44,137 nucleotides of DNA from Schnuerera sp. xch1. GTDB lineage: Bacteria > Bacillota > Clostridia > Tissierellales > Tepidimicrobiaceae. A program made the position numbers and the translations under genes. The notes beneath the pieces were generated by a model. It worked only from the letters and a program-made list of their open reading frames with translations, was not told where the DNA came from and made no database searches. This document shows, in pieces, positions 17,823 through 27,252 of the stretch (positions within the stretch are counted from its first letter, which is position 1; each line of letters begins with the position of its first letter). The stretch spans positions 1 through 44,137 of the forward strand of contig NZ_JAIOUP010000018.1 of NCBI RefSeq assembly GCF_019931165.1, given 5' to 3'.

Positions 17823-17922
17823 CGAACTTATACTCAAGATAAAATAGAAAAAACAGGTAAAATTTACTCTCTTGATGAATGATTTAATCGGAAAATAAAT
17901 TAAAAATATATTCAAAAAAAGC

Positions 17923-17951
17923 TTTACAATTTTATTTGTTTAATGTATAAT
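17923..17951 (+). promoter_or_regulatory. promoter of the T-box transcript
   Basis: TTTACA at 17923-17928, 17-nt spacer, TATAAT at 17946-17951, placing the transcript start around 17958, just before T-box Stem I. Confidence 0.75.
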
Positions 17952-17984
17952 AATTTTTAATTTAAAAAATATAAACAATACTTT

Positions 17985-18256
17985 GATGAGGAGAGTAACT
18001 TTAAGAAATCTTCTAAAGCGAGTTCTGGTTGGTGAAAGGGAACGAAGAACTGTTAAAGTGAAGAGGGCCTCTGAGTAGTGCACCGAGATATTTATCGAGG
18101 CTGCATCGGGTTCACCCGTTATAATAGTGATAGGGTATATTATTTAATGTACCTGATGAGGCATATATTGTGAAATATATGCAAATTAGGATGGCAACGC
18201 GAAGTATAACTCTCGTTCCTAAGAAGTGATTCTTAGGAATGGGAGTTTTTTATTCT
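17985..18256 (+). ncRNA. T-box leader riboswitch
   Basis: All parts of a T-box leader are visible. Stem I starts GAGG-AGAGTA-ACTTTAA and closes TTAAAGT-GAAGAGGG-CCTC, with the AGTA loop-E signature opposite the specifier loop. A 'GTAGTGCACCGAG' region follows, then the T-box sequence AGGATGGCAACGCG (18188-18201). The factor-independent terminator at 18208-18256 has a long stem AACTC-CGTTCCTAAGAA / TTCTTAGGAATGGGAGTT and a T-run. The RNA reads the charging state of one tRNA. The specifier triplet lies in GAAGAGGG, with AGA, GAG or AAG possible; I cannot fix it by eye. The gene directly downstream is broken. Confidence 0.9.
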
Positions 18257-18274
18257 AGAAAAGGGAGGTGTATT

Positions 18275-18541
18275 ATGTCAAATGTAAATGTTCAAGACAA
18301 AAGATAGTTCCCTTTGGGAACAAATTTTACTGAAGAAATTAAAGAATACTCGGAAGATTAGTATTTTGATTCAATGGAGTATTCGATTGTGTATGTACCA
18401 TGTGAGTCGATAGACATAATTCATGTGGGGATACCATATGCTCATGCACATGTAGATGTACTAATGAATTTTGTTGATAAAAAGAAGGTAAACATATTTC
18501 CATGGTAAGTACCATATGATGTAGTAAAACCTCGCTCGTGA
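18275..18541 (+). pseudogene. broken gene under the T-box (family not recognised)
   Basis: An ATG after AAGGGAGGTG opens an 89-codon frame with three in-frame stops (TAG, TAG, TAA). The translation between stops is clearly protein-like: FPLGTNFTEEIKEYSED, YFDSMEYSIVYVPCESID, VGIPYAHAHVDVLMNFVDKK, VPYDVV. The frame then ends after PRS. All three stops can be explained as C-to-T changes of Gln codons. Overall layout vaguely recalls amidinotransferase/deiminase-type proteins, but I cannot name the family. As the first gene after a T-box, it was presumably an amino-acid related gene now truncated at its 3' end. Confidence 0.7.
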
Positions 18542-18583
18542 ATTCTTAAGTAAGGTTTTAAATTATTAATAGGAGGGACGCGT

Positions 18584-19927
18584 ATGAATAAAAAAAATAT
18601 AATTATAATAGGTGCGGCTGGTCGTGATTTTCATAATTTCAATACTTACTATCGTAACAATGAGAATTACAATGTAGTAGCATTTACCGCTGCTCAAATA
18701 CCAGATATAGATGATAGAAAATATCCTGCAGAGTTAGCTGGGAGCTTATACCCAGATGGGATTAGTATATATCCACAGGATAAATTACCTCAGTTAATCA
18801 AAGAACTAGATGTGGATGAATGTGTATTTGCTTATAGCGATGTAAAATATGAAAATGTAATGGCTATTTCTGCTATCGTTAACACTGCAGGGGCAAATTT
18901 TACACTTCTTGGACCTAAAAACACTTCATTAAAAAGTACAAAACCAGTAATTTCAGTATGCGCTATTAGAACAGGCTCTGGAAAAAGTCAAACATCACGA
19001 AAAATCATTGAAATCCTAATGGAAAACAATCTAAAAGTTATTGCAGTAAGACACCCTATGCCTTATGGAAATTTAGTTGCTCAAAAGGTACAGCGTTTTG
19101 CCACAATAGATGATTTAAAGAAACATAATTGTACAATAGAGGAAATGGAAGAATATGAACCTCATGTAGAACGTGGTAATATTATATATGCCGGTGTAGA
19201 TTATGAGGAAATATTACGCGCAGCTGAGAATGATCCAGATGGTTGTGATGTGATTATTTGGGATGGAGGAAATAATGACTTTTCATTCTATGAAGCTGAT
19301 CTTACAGTTACAATAGTAGACCCTCATCGCCCAGGTCATGAACTTAGTTATTATCCTGGAGAGGTTAATTTACGATTGGCTGATATAGCTGTAATTAATA
19401 AAATAGACAGTGCCAGTCCAGAGAATATTGATATTGTAGTAAAAAATATTAAGACAGTCAATCCGAATGCAACAATCATTAAAGCAGAATCTAAAATAAC
19501 AGTAGATAATCCAGATATTATCACAGGCAAAAGAGTTTTAGTTGTAGAAGATGGTCCTACTTTAACTCATGGTGAAATGAAATTAGGTGCTGGAACAGTT
19601 GCTGCAGAAAGATTAGGAGCTGGAGAACTCGTGGACCCACGTCCTTATACTGTGGGAAAATTAAAAGACACTTTCAAGACTTATCCTAATATTGGTACTT
19701 TATTACCAGCTATGGGATATGGGGAACAACAATTAAAAGACCTTGAAGAAACTATAAATAACACCGATTGTGATTCTGTAATTATAGGTACTCCTATTGA
19801 TTTAACAAGAATTATCAATATCAATAAGCCTTGTACTCGTGTATATTATGATTTGGAGGAAATTAGCAGTCCAAATCTAAATGAAATATTACAAAATTTC
19901 ATTAAAGAACATAAATTAGAAAAATGA
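18584..19927 (+). CDS. COG2403-type GTPase / cyclic 2,3-diphosphoglycerate synthase-like
   Basis: A 447-aa cytoplasmic nucleotide-binding protein. The N-terminus is Rossmann-like (NIIIIGAAGRDFHNFN). A P-loop RTGSGKSQTSRK lies at 129-140, and further NTPase motifs include DVIIWDGGNNDFSFY and VINKID (TKxD-like). This is the layout of the family that includes archaeal cyclic 2,3-diphosphoglycerate synthetase; bacterial members often lie in amino-acid or purine catabolic clusters and their reaction is unproven. Excellent GGAGGG site 8 nt before the ATG. It probably shares the T-box transcript with the broken gene 42 bp upstream, and a terminator follows at 20032. Confidence 0.85.
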   Translation: MNKKNIIIIGAAGRDFHNFNTYYRNNENYNVVAFTAAQIPDIDDRKYPAELAGSLYPDGISIYPQDKLPQLIKELDVDECVFAYSDVKYENVMAISAIVNTAGANFTLLGPKNTSLKSTKPVISVCAIRTGSGKSQTSRKIIEILMENNLKVIAVRHPMPYGNLVAQKVQRFATIDDLKKHNCTIEEMEEYEPHVERGNIIYAGVDYEEILRAAENDPDGCDVIIWDGGNNDFSFYEADLTVTIVDPHRPGHELSYYPGEVNLRLADIAVINKIDSASPENIDIVVKNIKTVNPNATIIKAESKITVDNPDIITGKRVLVVEDGPTLTHGEMKLGAGTVAAERLGAGELVDPRPYTVGKLKDTFKTYPNIGTLLPAMGYGEQQLKDLEETINNTDCDSVIIGTPIDLTRIININKPCTRVYYDLEEISSPNLNEILQNFIKEHKLEK

Positions 19928-20031
19928 TATGTCGTAATCATTTGATTCGTATTTGAATTTAAATCTTTATTCACTCATCTAGATTTAAATTCCTAAATAC
20001 TCCATATTGAAATTGTGCGACATAATAAATC

Positions 20032-20060
20032 GGGCAGACACGTGAGTCTGCCCTTAAGTT
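20032..20060 (+). terminator. intrinsic terminator of the GTPase gene
   Basis: Perfect stem GGGCAGAC / GTCTGCCC (20032-20053) followed by TTAAGTTTTT. Confidence 0.85.
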
Positions 20061-20216
20061 TTTGATACTTACAATGTTGCAATCGATAATATTGACCCTA
20101 ATTCACCATCCAATTAATAAATTAAAACATCCTCTATATATCATCCACCCATAGCTAAATCGGGGGTTTAATTCTTCTTGACTATTTGAAATTATCTGAA
20201 ATGCATCTGTGGCAGC

Positions 20217-20890
20217 TCAGTTTAGCCCAGCAATAGTATCCGCATCTAATTTGCTAGCATCAGAGTCGTACGTAAGATCAATACTAATATGCTCAAATTG
20301 TTTTTCAACTACTCCATAATTAGTAGTAGGATTTAAAATCATTAAGTCTGTCATAGTTTTAAAGAAATCCATAGCACATAGGTCTTCAACCTTATTTTCT
20401 AAAAGTAATTTATTTACAGGCTTTATCACATATGGGCTCTTATTTTCATCCAGCGATGTCAGTGTAAATTACTTTAGTATTTTTAAAGCATTATCCATAT
20501 CACCCTCACCTTTTGCCAGGACACAGCCTATAATCCATGCAGTGTTTACGTGGGATTTAATCGCTTTTAACTCTGAAGACAGAACACCTTCCCAATCCGA
20601 TCCCACGATGGCAAACTTTCCGGCATCCGTTCCTGTAGTACGACGCCCTATACTAGAAAAGGTATTTGTATACGCATCCATAATTCGCATTACATAGTAT
20701 CTGTCATTAGTATCCGAAACATTAAGAACTACAGGGTATCGAGTGAGGTCCAGCCAAGCAGTGCAATAAACGGTATCAACATTGGGTGAAACTACATCTT
20801 CGAAATCCGGTGTAATTAATTCGCGAAAGAACACATTTAACGTAGTAAATGCCTGGTCGGATGAAATTTCTAATATAGATTGTAGCTACC
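20217..20890 (-). pseudogene. DUF1254-domain protein, truncated and interrupted
   Basis: On the minus strand, 20880-20469 encodes SILEISSDQAFTTLNVFF, then VSPNVDTVYCTAWLDLTR and YYVMRIMDAYTNTFSSIGRR. The pattern N-x-D-T-x-Y and 'RYYVM...D.yTn.f..iG.R' is the DUF1254 signature. An in-frame TAA at 20469 (after LKILK) is followed, without frame change, by FTLTSLDENKSPYV and about 70 more codons to 20217. The N-terminal signal region and the C-terminal DUF1214-like half are missing, so the gene is dead at both ends and in the middle. Confidence 0.8.
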
Positions 20891-21503
20891 TTATCCTTTC
20901 CATTGTAACAAGGGGGTATCCATATATATAGGCTTGTATGCCTAAACTGTACGCATAATTTTCACGATATGAGCTTAAAGAACATTTCTCCTGTATAAGA
21001 ATCACTCTTAAAATAATATATAATATTATATGCAGGTAGATTTACTGACATGATTTTGCTTGTAATTATCTGAACGTGCTTAGCAATCTACATAGCCACT
21101 GTCAATTCAACTTTATTTGGAAAAATGCTATCCACAATTTTTGTTTCAATTGTTTTCCTTTTTCTTGACACACTCCTCAACTCCTTTCAAAATATTATAC
21201 CAATATTGTAGGAAAAATAAGAGAATAAAAATCTTCTATATATTAGAATCTGATAAAAATTTCTTTTTAAACAAACTTGATAATAAAAGGAATGATATTA
21301 GAGGTATCCTAAGGTGTTTAGGATGAGATGAAGTAAAAAGGATGAAAGATAGCTTGATATTTTTCTTCGCTCTAATAATTCTTCATGTATGGATTATAAT
21401 AGCACTACTTCATTATACACTATACACTAATTTTTTTATTGCTAAAATACTTTTATCATAAATTTCTTGTCTTCTAACATTTTCTGAACTAATGTCGCTA
21501 TTT
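20891..21503. other. gene-free stretch containing repeat copy 2
   Basis: Apart from the repeat at 21112-21300, the stretch is AT-rich with no supported gene or RNA; it separates the DUF1254 relic from the 3' end of the amino-acid transporter operon. Confidence 0.5.
21112..21300. repeat. 190-bp repeat, copy 2
   Basis: Second copy of 17633-17822. It contains the rlmD ribosome binding site and about 20 initial codons on the minus strand, then the homology stops at 21112 and the remaining gene is absent. On the plus strand the frame encoding KIFYILESDKNFFLNKLDNK is conserved, then diverges at 21301. Confidence 0.75.
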
Positions 21504-22238
21504 TTATTTTAAAATACGTTTCAAAAATTCTCTTGTACGTTCCTGTGTTGGATTATTAAAAATTTGTTCTGGACATCCTTCTTCCACTATAACTCCACCA
21601 TCCATAAATACAACACGATCAGCTACGTCCTTCGCAAATTCCATTTCATGAGTCACTATTAACATAGTAAGCCCAATTTCAGCAAGCTGTTTCATTACTT
21701 TAAGAACTTCTTCTACCATTTCCGGGTCAAGAGCTGATGTTGGTTCATCAAACAACATAACATCTGGCTCCATAGATAGAGCTCTAGCAATAGCTACTCG
21801 CTGTTTTTGTCCACCTGATAGTTGTTTTGGTTTAGCATTAATATATTGCTCCATTCCAACAACCTTTAAATATTTCATAGCCACCTTTTTAGCATCTTCT
21901 CTGGAATGTTTTAATACTTTTGTTTGCCCCACGATGCAATTATCTAAAACATTGTGATTATTGAATAAGTTAAATTGTTGAAATACCATACCTAACTTAG
22001 TTCTATATGCATAGACATCATGATTATCGTCTAAGATGTTTACTCCCTTATAAATAATTCGACCACCACTAGGGTTTTCCAAAAGATTTACACAGCGAAG
22101 AAGAGTTGATTTCCCAGATCCAGATGAACCGATTATACAAACCACTTCTCCCTTATCCACTGAAAAATCAATATCTTTTAATACTTCATGAGCTCCAAAA
22201 GATTTACTTAAATGTTGAATATCAATTACATGTTCCAT
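21504..22238 (-). CDS. amino-acid ABC transporter ATP-binding protein
   Basis: A 244-aa GlnQ/ArtP-type ATPase. Walker [10 protein letters not shown] (about 37-45), Q-loop VFQQFNLF, signature LSGGQKQR, Walker [14 protein letters not shown] and H-loop IVTHEM are all present. It energises polar amino-acid uptake with the permease 26 bp upstream and the lipoprotein beyond it. The lysine riboswitch ahead of the operon points to lysine as substrate. GGGGGAGG lies 7 nt before the ATG. Last gene of its operon. Confidence 0.93.
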   Translation of the reverse strand: MEHVIDIQHLSKSFGAHEVLKDIDFSVDKGEVVCIIGSSGSGKSTLLRCVNLLENPSGGRIIYKGVNILDDNHDVYAYRTKLGMVFQQFNLFNNHNVLDNCIVGQTKVLKHSREDAKKVAMKYLKVVGMEQYINAKPKQLSGGQKQRVAIARALSMEPDVMLFDEPTSALDPEMVEEVLKVMKQLAEIGLTMLIVTHEMEFAKDVADRVVFMDGGVIVEEGCPEQIFNNPTQERTREFLKRILK

Positions 22239-22264
22239 GTTTCCTCCCCCATATCTAATATTTA

Positions 22265-23035
22265 TTAAATATCATTCGTTGTTCTATTCATCATATTCTC
22301 AGGCCTATCCACTTGCATTTGATTAGCATACATAACGTAGTTATCCGGACCATCTATTTTTCTCTCAATAGAACGTAAAATTCTTGTTACAGTAAAGGTC
22401 ATTATAAAATAAATAATGCAAGTAATAAAAAATGATTCGAAATATCTGAAATTATTTCCTGCAACCGACTTAGTTTGAAAATATAATTCTGTTACAGAAA
22501 TTACATTAAGTACTGAAGTATCCTTTATATTAATTACGAATTCATTCCCCGTTGCTGGTAGAATATTACGAATCACCTGTGGCAATATAACATTAACCAT
22601 TGTCTGTATGTGATTCATACCTATAGCATGAGCTGCTTCGAATTGTCCTTTATCTATAGAAACAATTCCACCACGAACTATTTCTGACATGTATGCTCCA
22701 GTATTGATAGATACTATAAAAAGTGCTGCAGATAATCGATTCATATCTATATCAAATGCTAAAGCAGCACCATAATAGATAACCATAGCTTGTACAATCA
22801 TAGGCGTACCACGGAATATTTCTATATAAACGGAAAGAATAAAATTAATAATTTTTAAAATAACTTTTTTGACCCCTCGTTCAGGTATTGGAATAGTACG
22901 TATAACCCCTACTAGTAATCCTATTATAAATCCTAAAATAGTACCTATTATTGAAATATAAAGAGTTATACCTGCTCCACGGATGAACATCAGCCAATTT
23001 TCTGACATAATTTTTACTATCCAATCAAAACTCAT
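22265..23035 (-). CDS. amino-acid ABC transporter permease
   Basis: A 256-aa HisM/GlnP-type permease with five or so membrane helices. The EAA loop that contacts the ATPase is [20 protein letters not shown] (about 133-152), and the N-terminal '[20 protein letters not shown]' is typical of the three-component polar amino-acid family. It lies between the solute-binding lipoprotein (68 bp upstream) and the ATPase gene. The start follows AAAAGGAGAGG. Confidence 0.92.
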   Translation of the reverse strand: MSFDWIVKIMSENWLMFIRGAGITLYISIIGTILGFIIGLLVGVIRTIPIPERGVKKVILKIINFILSVYIEIFRGTPMIVQAMVIYYGAALAFDIDMNRLSAALFIVSINTGAYMSEIVRGGIVSIDKGQFEAAHAIGMNHIQTMVNVILPQVIRNILPATGNEFVINIKDTSVLNVISVTELYFQTKSVAGNNFRYFESFFITCIIYFIMTFTVTRILRSIERKIDGPDNYVMYANQMQVDRPENMMNRTTNDI

Positions 23036-23103
23036 TTTCCCTCTCCTTTTTTAAAACATCGTAAATCGAACGCATATAAAATCCGCCCGATTTGCAATAT
23101 ATA

Positions 23104-23952
23104 TTATTCTGATGCTGGTTGATTCATAATAGCTTCGTCCATAATACTTGTACGTTCTTCTTCTGAAATACCTTTTAAAACTTCATTAATCCTATCAGTC
23201 AAGTCGCTTCCTTTTTTAACACCTACAGCAATCGCTGTATCATCATCTGATGTAACAAATCCATCTGTAAATTCTACCATTTTAAAATTTTCATTAGCTG
23301 ATTCAGCACTAACACCTTCTGGACGTTCTGAAACATATCCATCAATCATTCCTGATTCAAGAGCAACTCTCATTGCTGTAAAATTATCCATAGCAGGTTC
23401 TTTAACCACTCCGTCAATTTGATCAATTACTGAATAATGGAATGTATTTAACTGTGCAGTTACTTTTGCACCTTCAAAATCTTGTATAGAGGTAGCATCT
23501 TCATATTTTCCACCTTTTTTAACAACCATAACTAGATCTGATTTATAATAGTTGTCAGAGAAATCTATAGTTTCCTTACGTTCTTCTGTTGGTGACATAC
23601 CTGCAATAATGGCATCAATTTTTTCAGAAGTCAATGCTGGCACAAGACCATCCCATTCAGTTTTAACAACAACCAATTTCTTTCCTAAACCATCAGCAAT
23701 CCTTTTGGCAATTTCTATATCATATCCTCCTGCATATTCTGCATTGCCGTCAATTTTCACTGCACCATTAGAATCATCCACTTGAGTCCAATTAAATGGT
23801 GCATATCCACATTCAAGGCCTACTCTAAATGTCTCTTTATCTGAGCCTGTTGTCCCTTCTACATCTGCTGAACTGCTACCTGAATTACATCCTGTCAATA
23901 ATGCAATCACTAAAAGTGAAATTGCCATCAAAAATGATAACTTCTTTGTCAT
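23104..23952 (-). CDS. lysine-regulated amino-acid-binding lipoprotein
   Basis: A 282-aa extracellular solute-binding lipoprotein. The lipobox LLTGC puts the lipidated cysteine at 22, followed by a Ser/Gly-rich linker. The SBP family 3 domain shows FRVGLECGYAPFNW, GYDIEIAKRIADGLGKKLVV, WDGLVPAL, and DAIIAGMSPTEERKE. It captures the amino acid for the permease/ATPase pair. First gene of the operon and directly behind the lysine riboswitch, which supports lysine (or a close cationic amino acid) as the ligand. Good AGGAGGAGAG site before the ATG. Confidence 0.93.
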   Translation of the reverse strand: MTKKLSFLMAISLLVIALLTGCNSGSSSADVEGTTGSDKETFRVGLECGYAPFNWTQVDDSNGAVKIDGNAEYAGGYDIEIAKRIADGLGKKLVVVKTEWDGLVPALTSEKIDAIIAGMSPTEERKETIDFSDNYYKSDLVMVVKKGGKYEDATSIQDFEGAKVTAQLNTFHYSVIDQIDGVVKEPAMDNFTAMRVALESGMIDGYVSERPEGVSAESANENFKMVEFTDGFVTSDDDTAIAVGVKKGSDLTDRINEVLKGISEEERTSIMDEAIMNQPASE

Positions 23953-24008
23953 ATTGATCTCTCCTCCTATAAATTAATTTTTTATATATAGTATTGTAAA
24001 ACTAAAAT

Positions 24009-24318
24009 ACCACTCTGTTATCAGAGTGGTCTATCTCATTTCGAAACATTTTACCGAACAGAAAAGACCTGAGATGAACTCAGGTCTTTATGTATAATTG
24101 CCCGTAATCCTCTCTTTTCCCAAATGAGATAGCACACTCAATAAACTTGGGGGTGTTTATTGAGACAGTCCTACAGCTCTTAACTGCAGGCCCAGCAAAT
24201 AATACTGAGAATATTATAAGCTTCGGCGATATTTCCTTCTCCCTAGTATCATCGCTCCTCAAACTCCACTAAAGACTGTTAAATATCGCGCCTCTACCTC
24301 ACCTGTAAAAGTGAGGTC
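24009..24318 (-). ncRNA. lysine riboswitch (L-box) with two terminator hairpins
   Basis: Read on the minus strand, the aptamer shows the L-box landmarks in order: GAGGTAGAGGCGCG (about 24306-24293), AGGGAGAAGG, GCCGAAGC, GCTGGG and GGACTGTC. Below it come a strong terminator (24063-24089, AAAGACCTGAG-TTCAT-CTCAGGTCTTTTC) and a second perfect hairpin (24009-24030, ACCACTCTG-ATAA-CAGAGTGGT, then ATTTTAGTTTT). CTATCTCATTT (24132-24122) and AAATGAGATAG (24041-24031) are perfectly complementary and enclose the first terminator. Lysine binding should reduce expression of the downstream transporter. Confidence 0.88.
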
Positions 24319-24341
24319 TTATAAAATTTTTATTGTCTAGT

Positions 24342-24370
24342 AGTATACAATAATATATTATATCTGTCAA
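24342..24370 (-). promoter_or_regulatory. promoter of the lysine-transporter operon
   Basis: On the minus strand TTGACA (24370-24365), 17-nt spacer, TATACT (24347-24342), placing the start about 20 nt before the aptamer. Confidence 0.8.
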
Positions 24371-24488
24371 ATTATCTTCCCTATATATCACAGATTTATT
24401 AAAAAATCTGCATATTTCTTTTGAATAAACTCTATTCTTTTGGCTATCCTAACCTATATGAAAAGTAGAATAACAAGGAGGTAAAATC

Positions 24489-24761
24489 ATGATAAATCTT
24501 GAAGAAGCAATTGATAGAATAAAAATACTCGAATGTCCAACTGGAGAATTAGAAGATCGTGTTGTAAACATATTTGAGGAATACAACATTGCAAATAAGA
24601 ATGAAATAACCATAAATAGAGATGAACAATTGGATAAAGATGGAGCCCAAGGCTATAGAGCTAAAATTGCAAATGATACAGATCAGTCTGTTACCATACT
24701 TGCAACGTCAGGTCTCGATGATTACGTAGCTAAAGTGGTCGATGCATACATTGAAAAATAA
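24489..24761 (+). CDS. small hypothetical protein
   Basis: A 90-aa acidic soluble protein with a strong AAGGAGG site 8 nt before its ATG. Predicted order is helix (LEEAIDRIKIL), helix (ELEDRVVNIFEEYN), charged loop, strand (GYRAKIAND), strand (SVTILAT), helix (LDDYVAKVVDAYIE). I do not recognise a family. It stands alone, diverging from the lysine riboswitch promoter and converging on the helicase gene with a 25-bp gap and no obvious terminator between them. Confidence 0.7.
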   Translation: MINLEEAIDRIKILECPTGELEDRVVNIFEEYNIANKNEITINRDEQLDKDGAQGYRAKIANDTDQSVTILATSGLDDYVAKVVDAYIEK

Positions 24762-24786
24762 AAACAGATTGATTCATGCTTTAATT

Positions 24787-27120
24787 TCACCAAAATCGAT
24801 TTAAACACAATCCTATCGATTTAGAATTGCGAACCCTCTTATAATGCATCCATTCTCTTGGAAAAAGTCTTCTATATTTATTAGTTGCAAACCTTTCATC
24901 TATAAGTAGTATAGCTCCTCGATCCTTTTCACTCCTAATAACCCTACCTGCCGCTTGCAATACTTTGTTCATTCCAGGATACATGTAAGCATATTCAAAT
25001 CCTAATCCATTTTCGGGATTAAAATATTCTCTTATTATATCTCGCTGAAAACAAATCTTAGGTAATCCTACTCCTACTATAACAGCACCGATTAATTTAT
25101 TCCCTATTAGGTCTATCCCTTCAGAAAATATTCCTCCTAATACAGCAAAAGCTATCATGGATTCCTGTTGATTGGGCTTAAACTCAACCAAAAAATCTTC
25201 TCGCTCATTTTCCTTCATTAATCCTTGCTGAATAATTGTATTAGCAGTTGGATTTCTCTCAGTAAAATGAACATATACATTTTCCATATATACATAAGAT
25301 GGAAAAAACACAAGATAATTTCCATTTTTCTGTGAAACAAATTCTTCAATATATTCTACTACATTTAAATAAGTTTTATCCCTATCCTTATATTTAGTAG
25401 ATATATTATCCCCTATTAAAAGACACAGATTATCTGTTGGAAAAGGCGATGAGAAACTAATAATATAATCATCTTCATCTCCTCCTAGTGTATCCCTATA
25501 ATAATCTAAAGGCGCCAAGGTGGCTGAAAAAAATATTGCAGCTTTTCCTCTTTTTAAAGCCTGCCTCAATAGATAGGAAGTATCTACACAATACAGCTTT
25601 ATAACTATATCATTGTCCAACTTTTCAATATAGGTAACATATCTTTCATCATAGAGTTCAGATATATTGATAAACCTGAATAAGTCAAAGTATAGTTCTA
25701 TCAATTCTTCATAGTATTCATTAGCTTTCTCTTTTAAAAGCCATTTTTCCAAGTCTTTAATGAGTTTTCTTATAGGAGGATAAATATCTGCTATCTCCTC
25801 TTTCTGATAATAAAAATTATTCTTCAAGTATTCTCTTTTGACTTTGTTAACCATATTATTGCATCTATTAAAACTTTTAGACAGCTTAGGATAGCTATCC
25901 TTTAATAATTTCTTATACTTTAAAAAAGGAGCTTTATTAATTTCAACAGAATACATATCTCTAGAACGGTCTACTAAATTATGAGCTTCATCTATTAAGA
26001 AAACATAATCATTACCGCTTCTTTCAAAAAATCTTCTCAAGTATACACTTGGATCAAAAACATAATTGTAATCACAAATTATTGCATCGCTCCATAGACT
26101 TAAATCCAAAGAAAACTCAAAAGGACATACATTGTGGCTTTTAGCATACTTTAATACAATATCCCTTGTTATTAAATCTTCATTGTTTAATACATCCATT
26201 ATTGCAGTATTTACTCTATCATAATGACCTTTAGCATAGGAACAGTCTTCAGGGTTGCACTTTACCTCTTCATTTATACATATCTTATCCTTAGCAGTAA
26301 TCACTATTGATTTAAGCCTAAGACCCTTAGCTGCCATAATATCAACTGCATTTAATGCAGCCTCTCTAGTAATAGTCTTAGCTGTTAAATAAAATATTTT
26401 AGAAGTAATTCCTTCTCCTATAGCTTTAATTGCAGGAAATATAGTCGATATAGTCTTGCCTATACCTGTAGGGGCTTGTGCAAATAAATTTTTCTTGTCC
26501 AATATAGTTTGATAGACTGACACCGCTAGTTTCCTTTGCCCTTTTCTATAATTTTTAAATGGAAAGGCCAATTCTTTAATCGATTCATCTCTAACTATTC
26601 CCCAATAATAAGTTAAATTAGCCCATTCCATATATTCTTCAATTAAGGAAAAGAAAAATTTCTCCAATTCTTCAAAGGTGTATTTACGGACAAATTTCTT
26701 CATCTCCTCAGTTTCGATATTGAAATAGGTTAGTTGTACTTCTAATTCGTCTATATGATTGTCCTTTGCATATATGTATCCATAGCATTTTCCTTGAGAC
26801 CAGTGAAATTTATTATAATCCTTTTCAATTTCATCTAAAGGTTTTGTAGTGCTTTTGATTTCATCAATGATTATATTCCCATCTATATTTAAAATACCAT
26901 CAGCCCTACCTTCTACTTCTATGGTAAAATCTTCATAGTCCAATTCATGTTTCAATCTTACTTCTGCTTGATACTCTTTGCCATATGATCTTTGTATCTT
27001 TTGATGAGCCCTTGTACCTTCAACAGCTCTAGCACTACTCATAAACCTACTATCTATATCTCCTGAACGCAAAATAAACTCAATTAAATTTCTTATGGAT
27101 ACCCTTATATGTCTAGACAT
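24787..27120 (-). CDS. PD-(D/E)XK nuclease fused to DinG/XPD-type helicase
   Basis: A 777-aa DNA repair-type enzyme. Residues 1-160 form a Cas4/RecB-like nuclease: GTRAH (His39), GRADG (Asp74), DEIKS (Glu87, Lys89). A superfamily 2 helicase follows: Walker A APTGIGKT (about 217-224), an iron-sulfur domain with cysteines in CINEEVKCNPEDC and NVCPF, DEAH box LIDEAHNLVDR, and C-terminal motif VI QAAGRVIRSEKDRG. The family unwinds 5'-flap or damaged DNA and the nuclease would process the product. It is transcribed alone. The ATG follows AAAGGATG. It is 7 kb from the CRISPR locus and not part of it. Confidence 0.88.
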   Translation of the reverse strand: MSRHIRVSIRNLIEFILRSGDIDSRFMSSARAVEGTRAHQKIQRSYGKEYQAEVRLKHELDYEDFTIEVEGRADGILNIDGNIIIDEIKSTTKPLDEIEKDYNKFHWSQGKCYGYIYAKDNHIDELEVQLTYFNIETEEMKKFVRKYTFEELEKFFFSLIEEYMEWANLTYYWGIVRDESIKELAFPFKNYRKGQRKLAVSVYQTILDKKNLFAQAPTGIGKTISTIFPAIKAIGEGITSKIFYLTAKTITREAALNAVDIMAAKGLRLKSIVITAKDKICINEEVKCNPEDCSYAKGHYDRVNTAIMDVLNNEDLITRDIVLKYAKSHNVCPFEFSLDLSLWSDAIICDYNYVFDPSVYLRRFFERSGNDYVFLIDEAHNLVDRSRDMYSVEINKAPFLKYKKLLKDSYPKLSKSFNRCNNMVNKVKREYLKNNFYYQKEEIADIYPPIRKLIKDLEKWLLKEKANEYYEELIELYFDLFRFINISELYDERYVTYIEKLDNDIVIKLYCVDTSYLLRQALKRGKAAIFFSATLAPLDYYRDTLGGDEDDYIISFSSPFPTDNLCLLIGDNISTKYKDRDKTYLNVVEYIEEFVSQKNGNYLVFFPSYVYMENVYVHFTERNPTANTIIQQGLMKENEREDFLVEFKPNQQESMIAFAVLGGIFSEGIDLIGNKLIGAVIVGVGLPKICFQRDIIREYFNPENGLGFEYAYMYPGMNKVLQAAGRVIRSEKDRGAILLIDERFATNKYRRLFPREWMHYKRVRNSKSIGLCLNRFW

Positions 27121-27194
27121 GAAATCATCCTTTAATTTTATTGGTGATTATATTATATAATATATAGTTGTGAACTTCCATATACAACTAATTG

Positions 27195-27223
27195 TTGAAC
27201 TTTATATTTTAGGGTATTATAGT
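27195..27223 (+). promoter_or_regulatory. promoter of the OsmC gene
   Basis: TTGAAC at 27195-27200, 17-nt spacer, TATAGT at 27218-27223, 30 bp before the ATG and its AAAGGAG site. Confidence 0.65.
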
Positions 27224-27252
27224 TATAAGTCTTTAAGAAAGGAGTCGTCTAA

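Noticed and set aside
18275-20890. Stops in broken genes that could be Gln codons, suggesting stop-codon recoding
   Set aside because: Intact genes in the same window use TAA, TAG and TGA as normal ends, and the broken genes are also truncated or frameshifted, so ordinary decay by C-to-T change is enough.
21504-23952. Glutamine transporter, from GlnQ-like similarity
   Set aside because: The ATPase family does not define substrate; the lysine riboswitch directly upstream argues for lysine or a related cationic amino acid.
24787-27120. Nuclease-helicase as part of the CRISPR system because of its Cas4-like domain
   Set aside because: It is 5 kb from the nearest array with unrelated genes between, and the fusion is a known housekeeping-type repair family.
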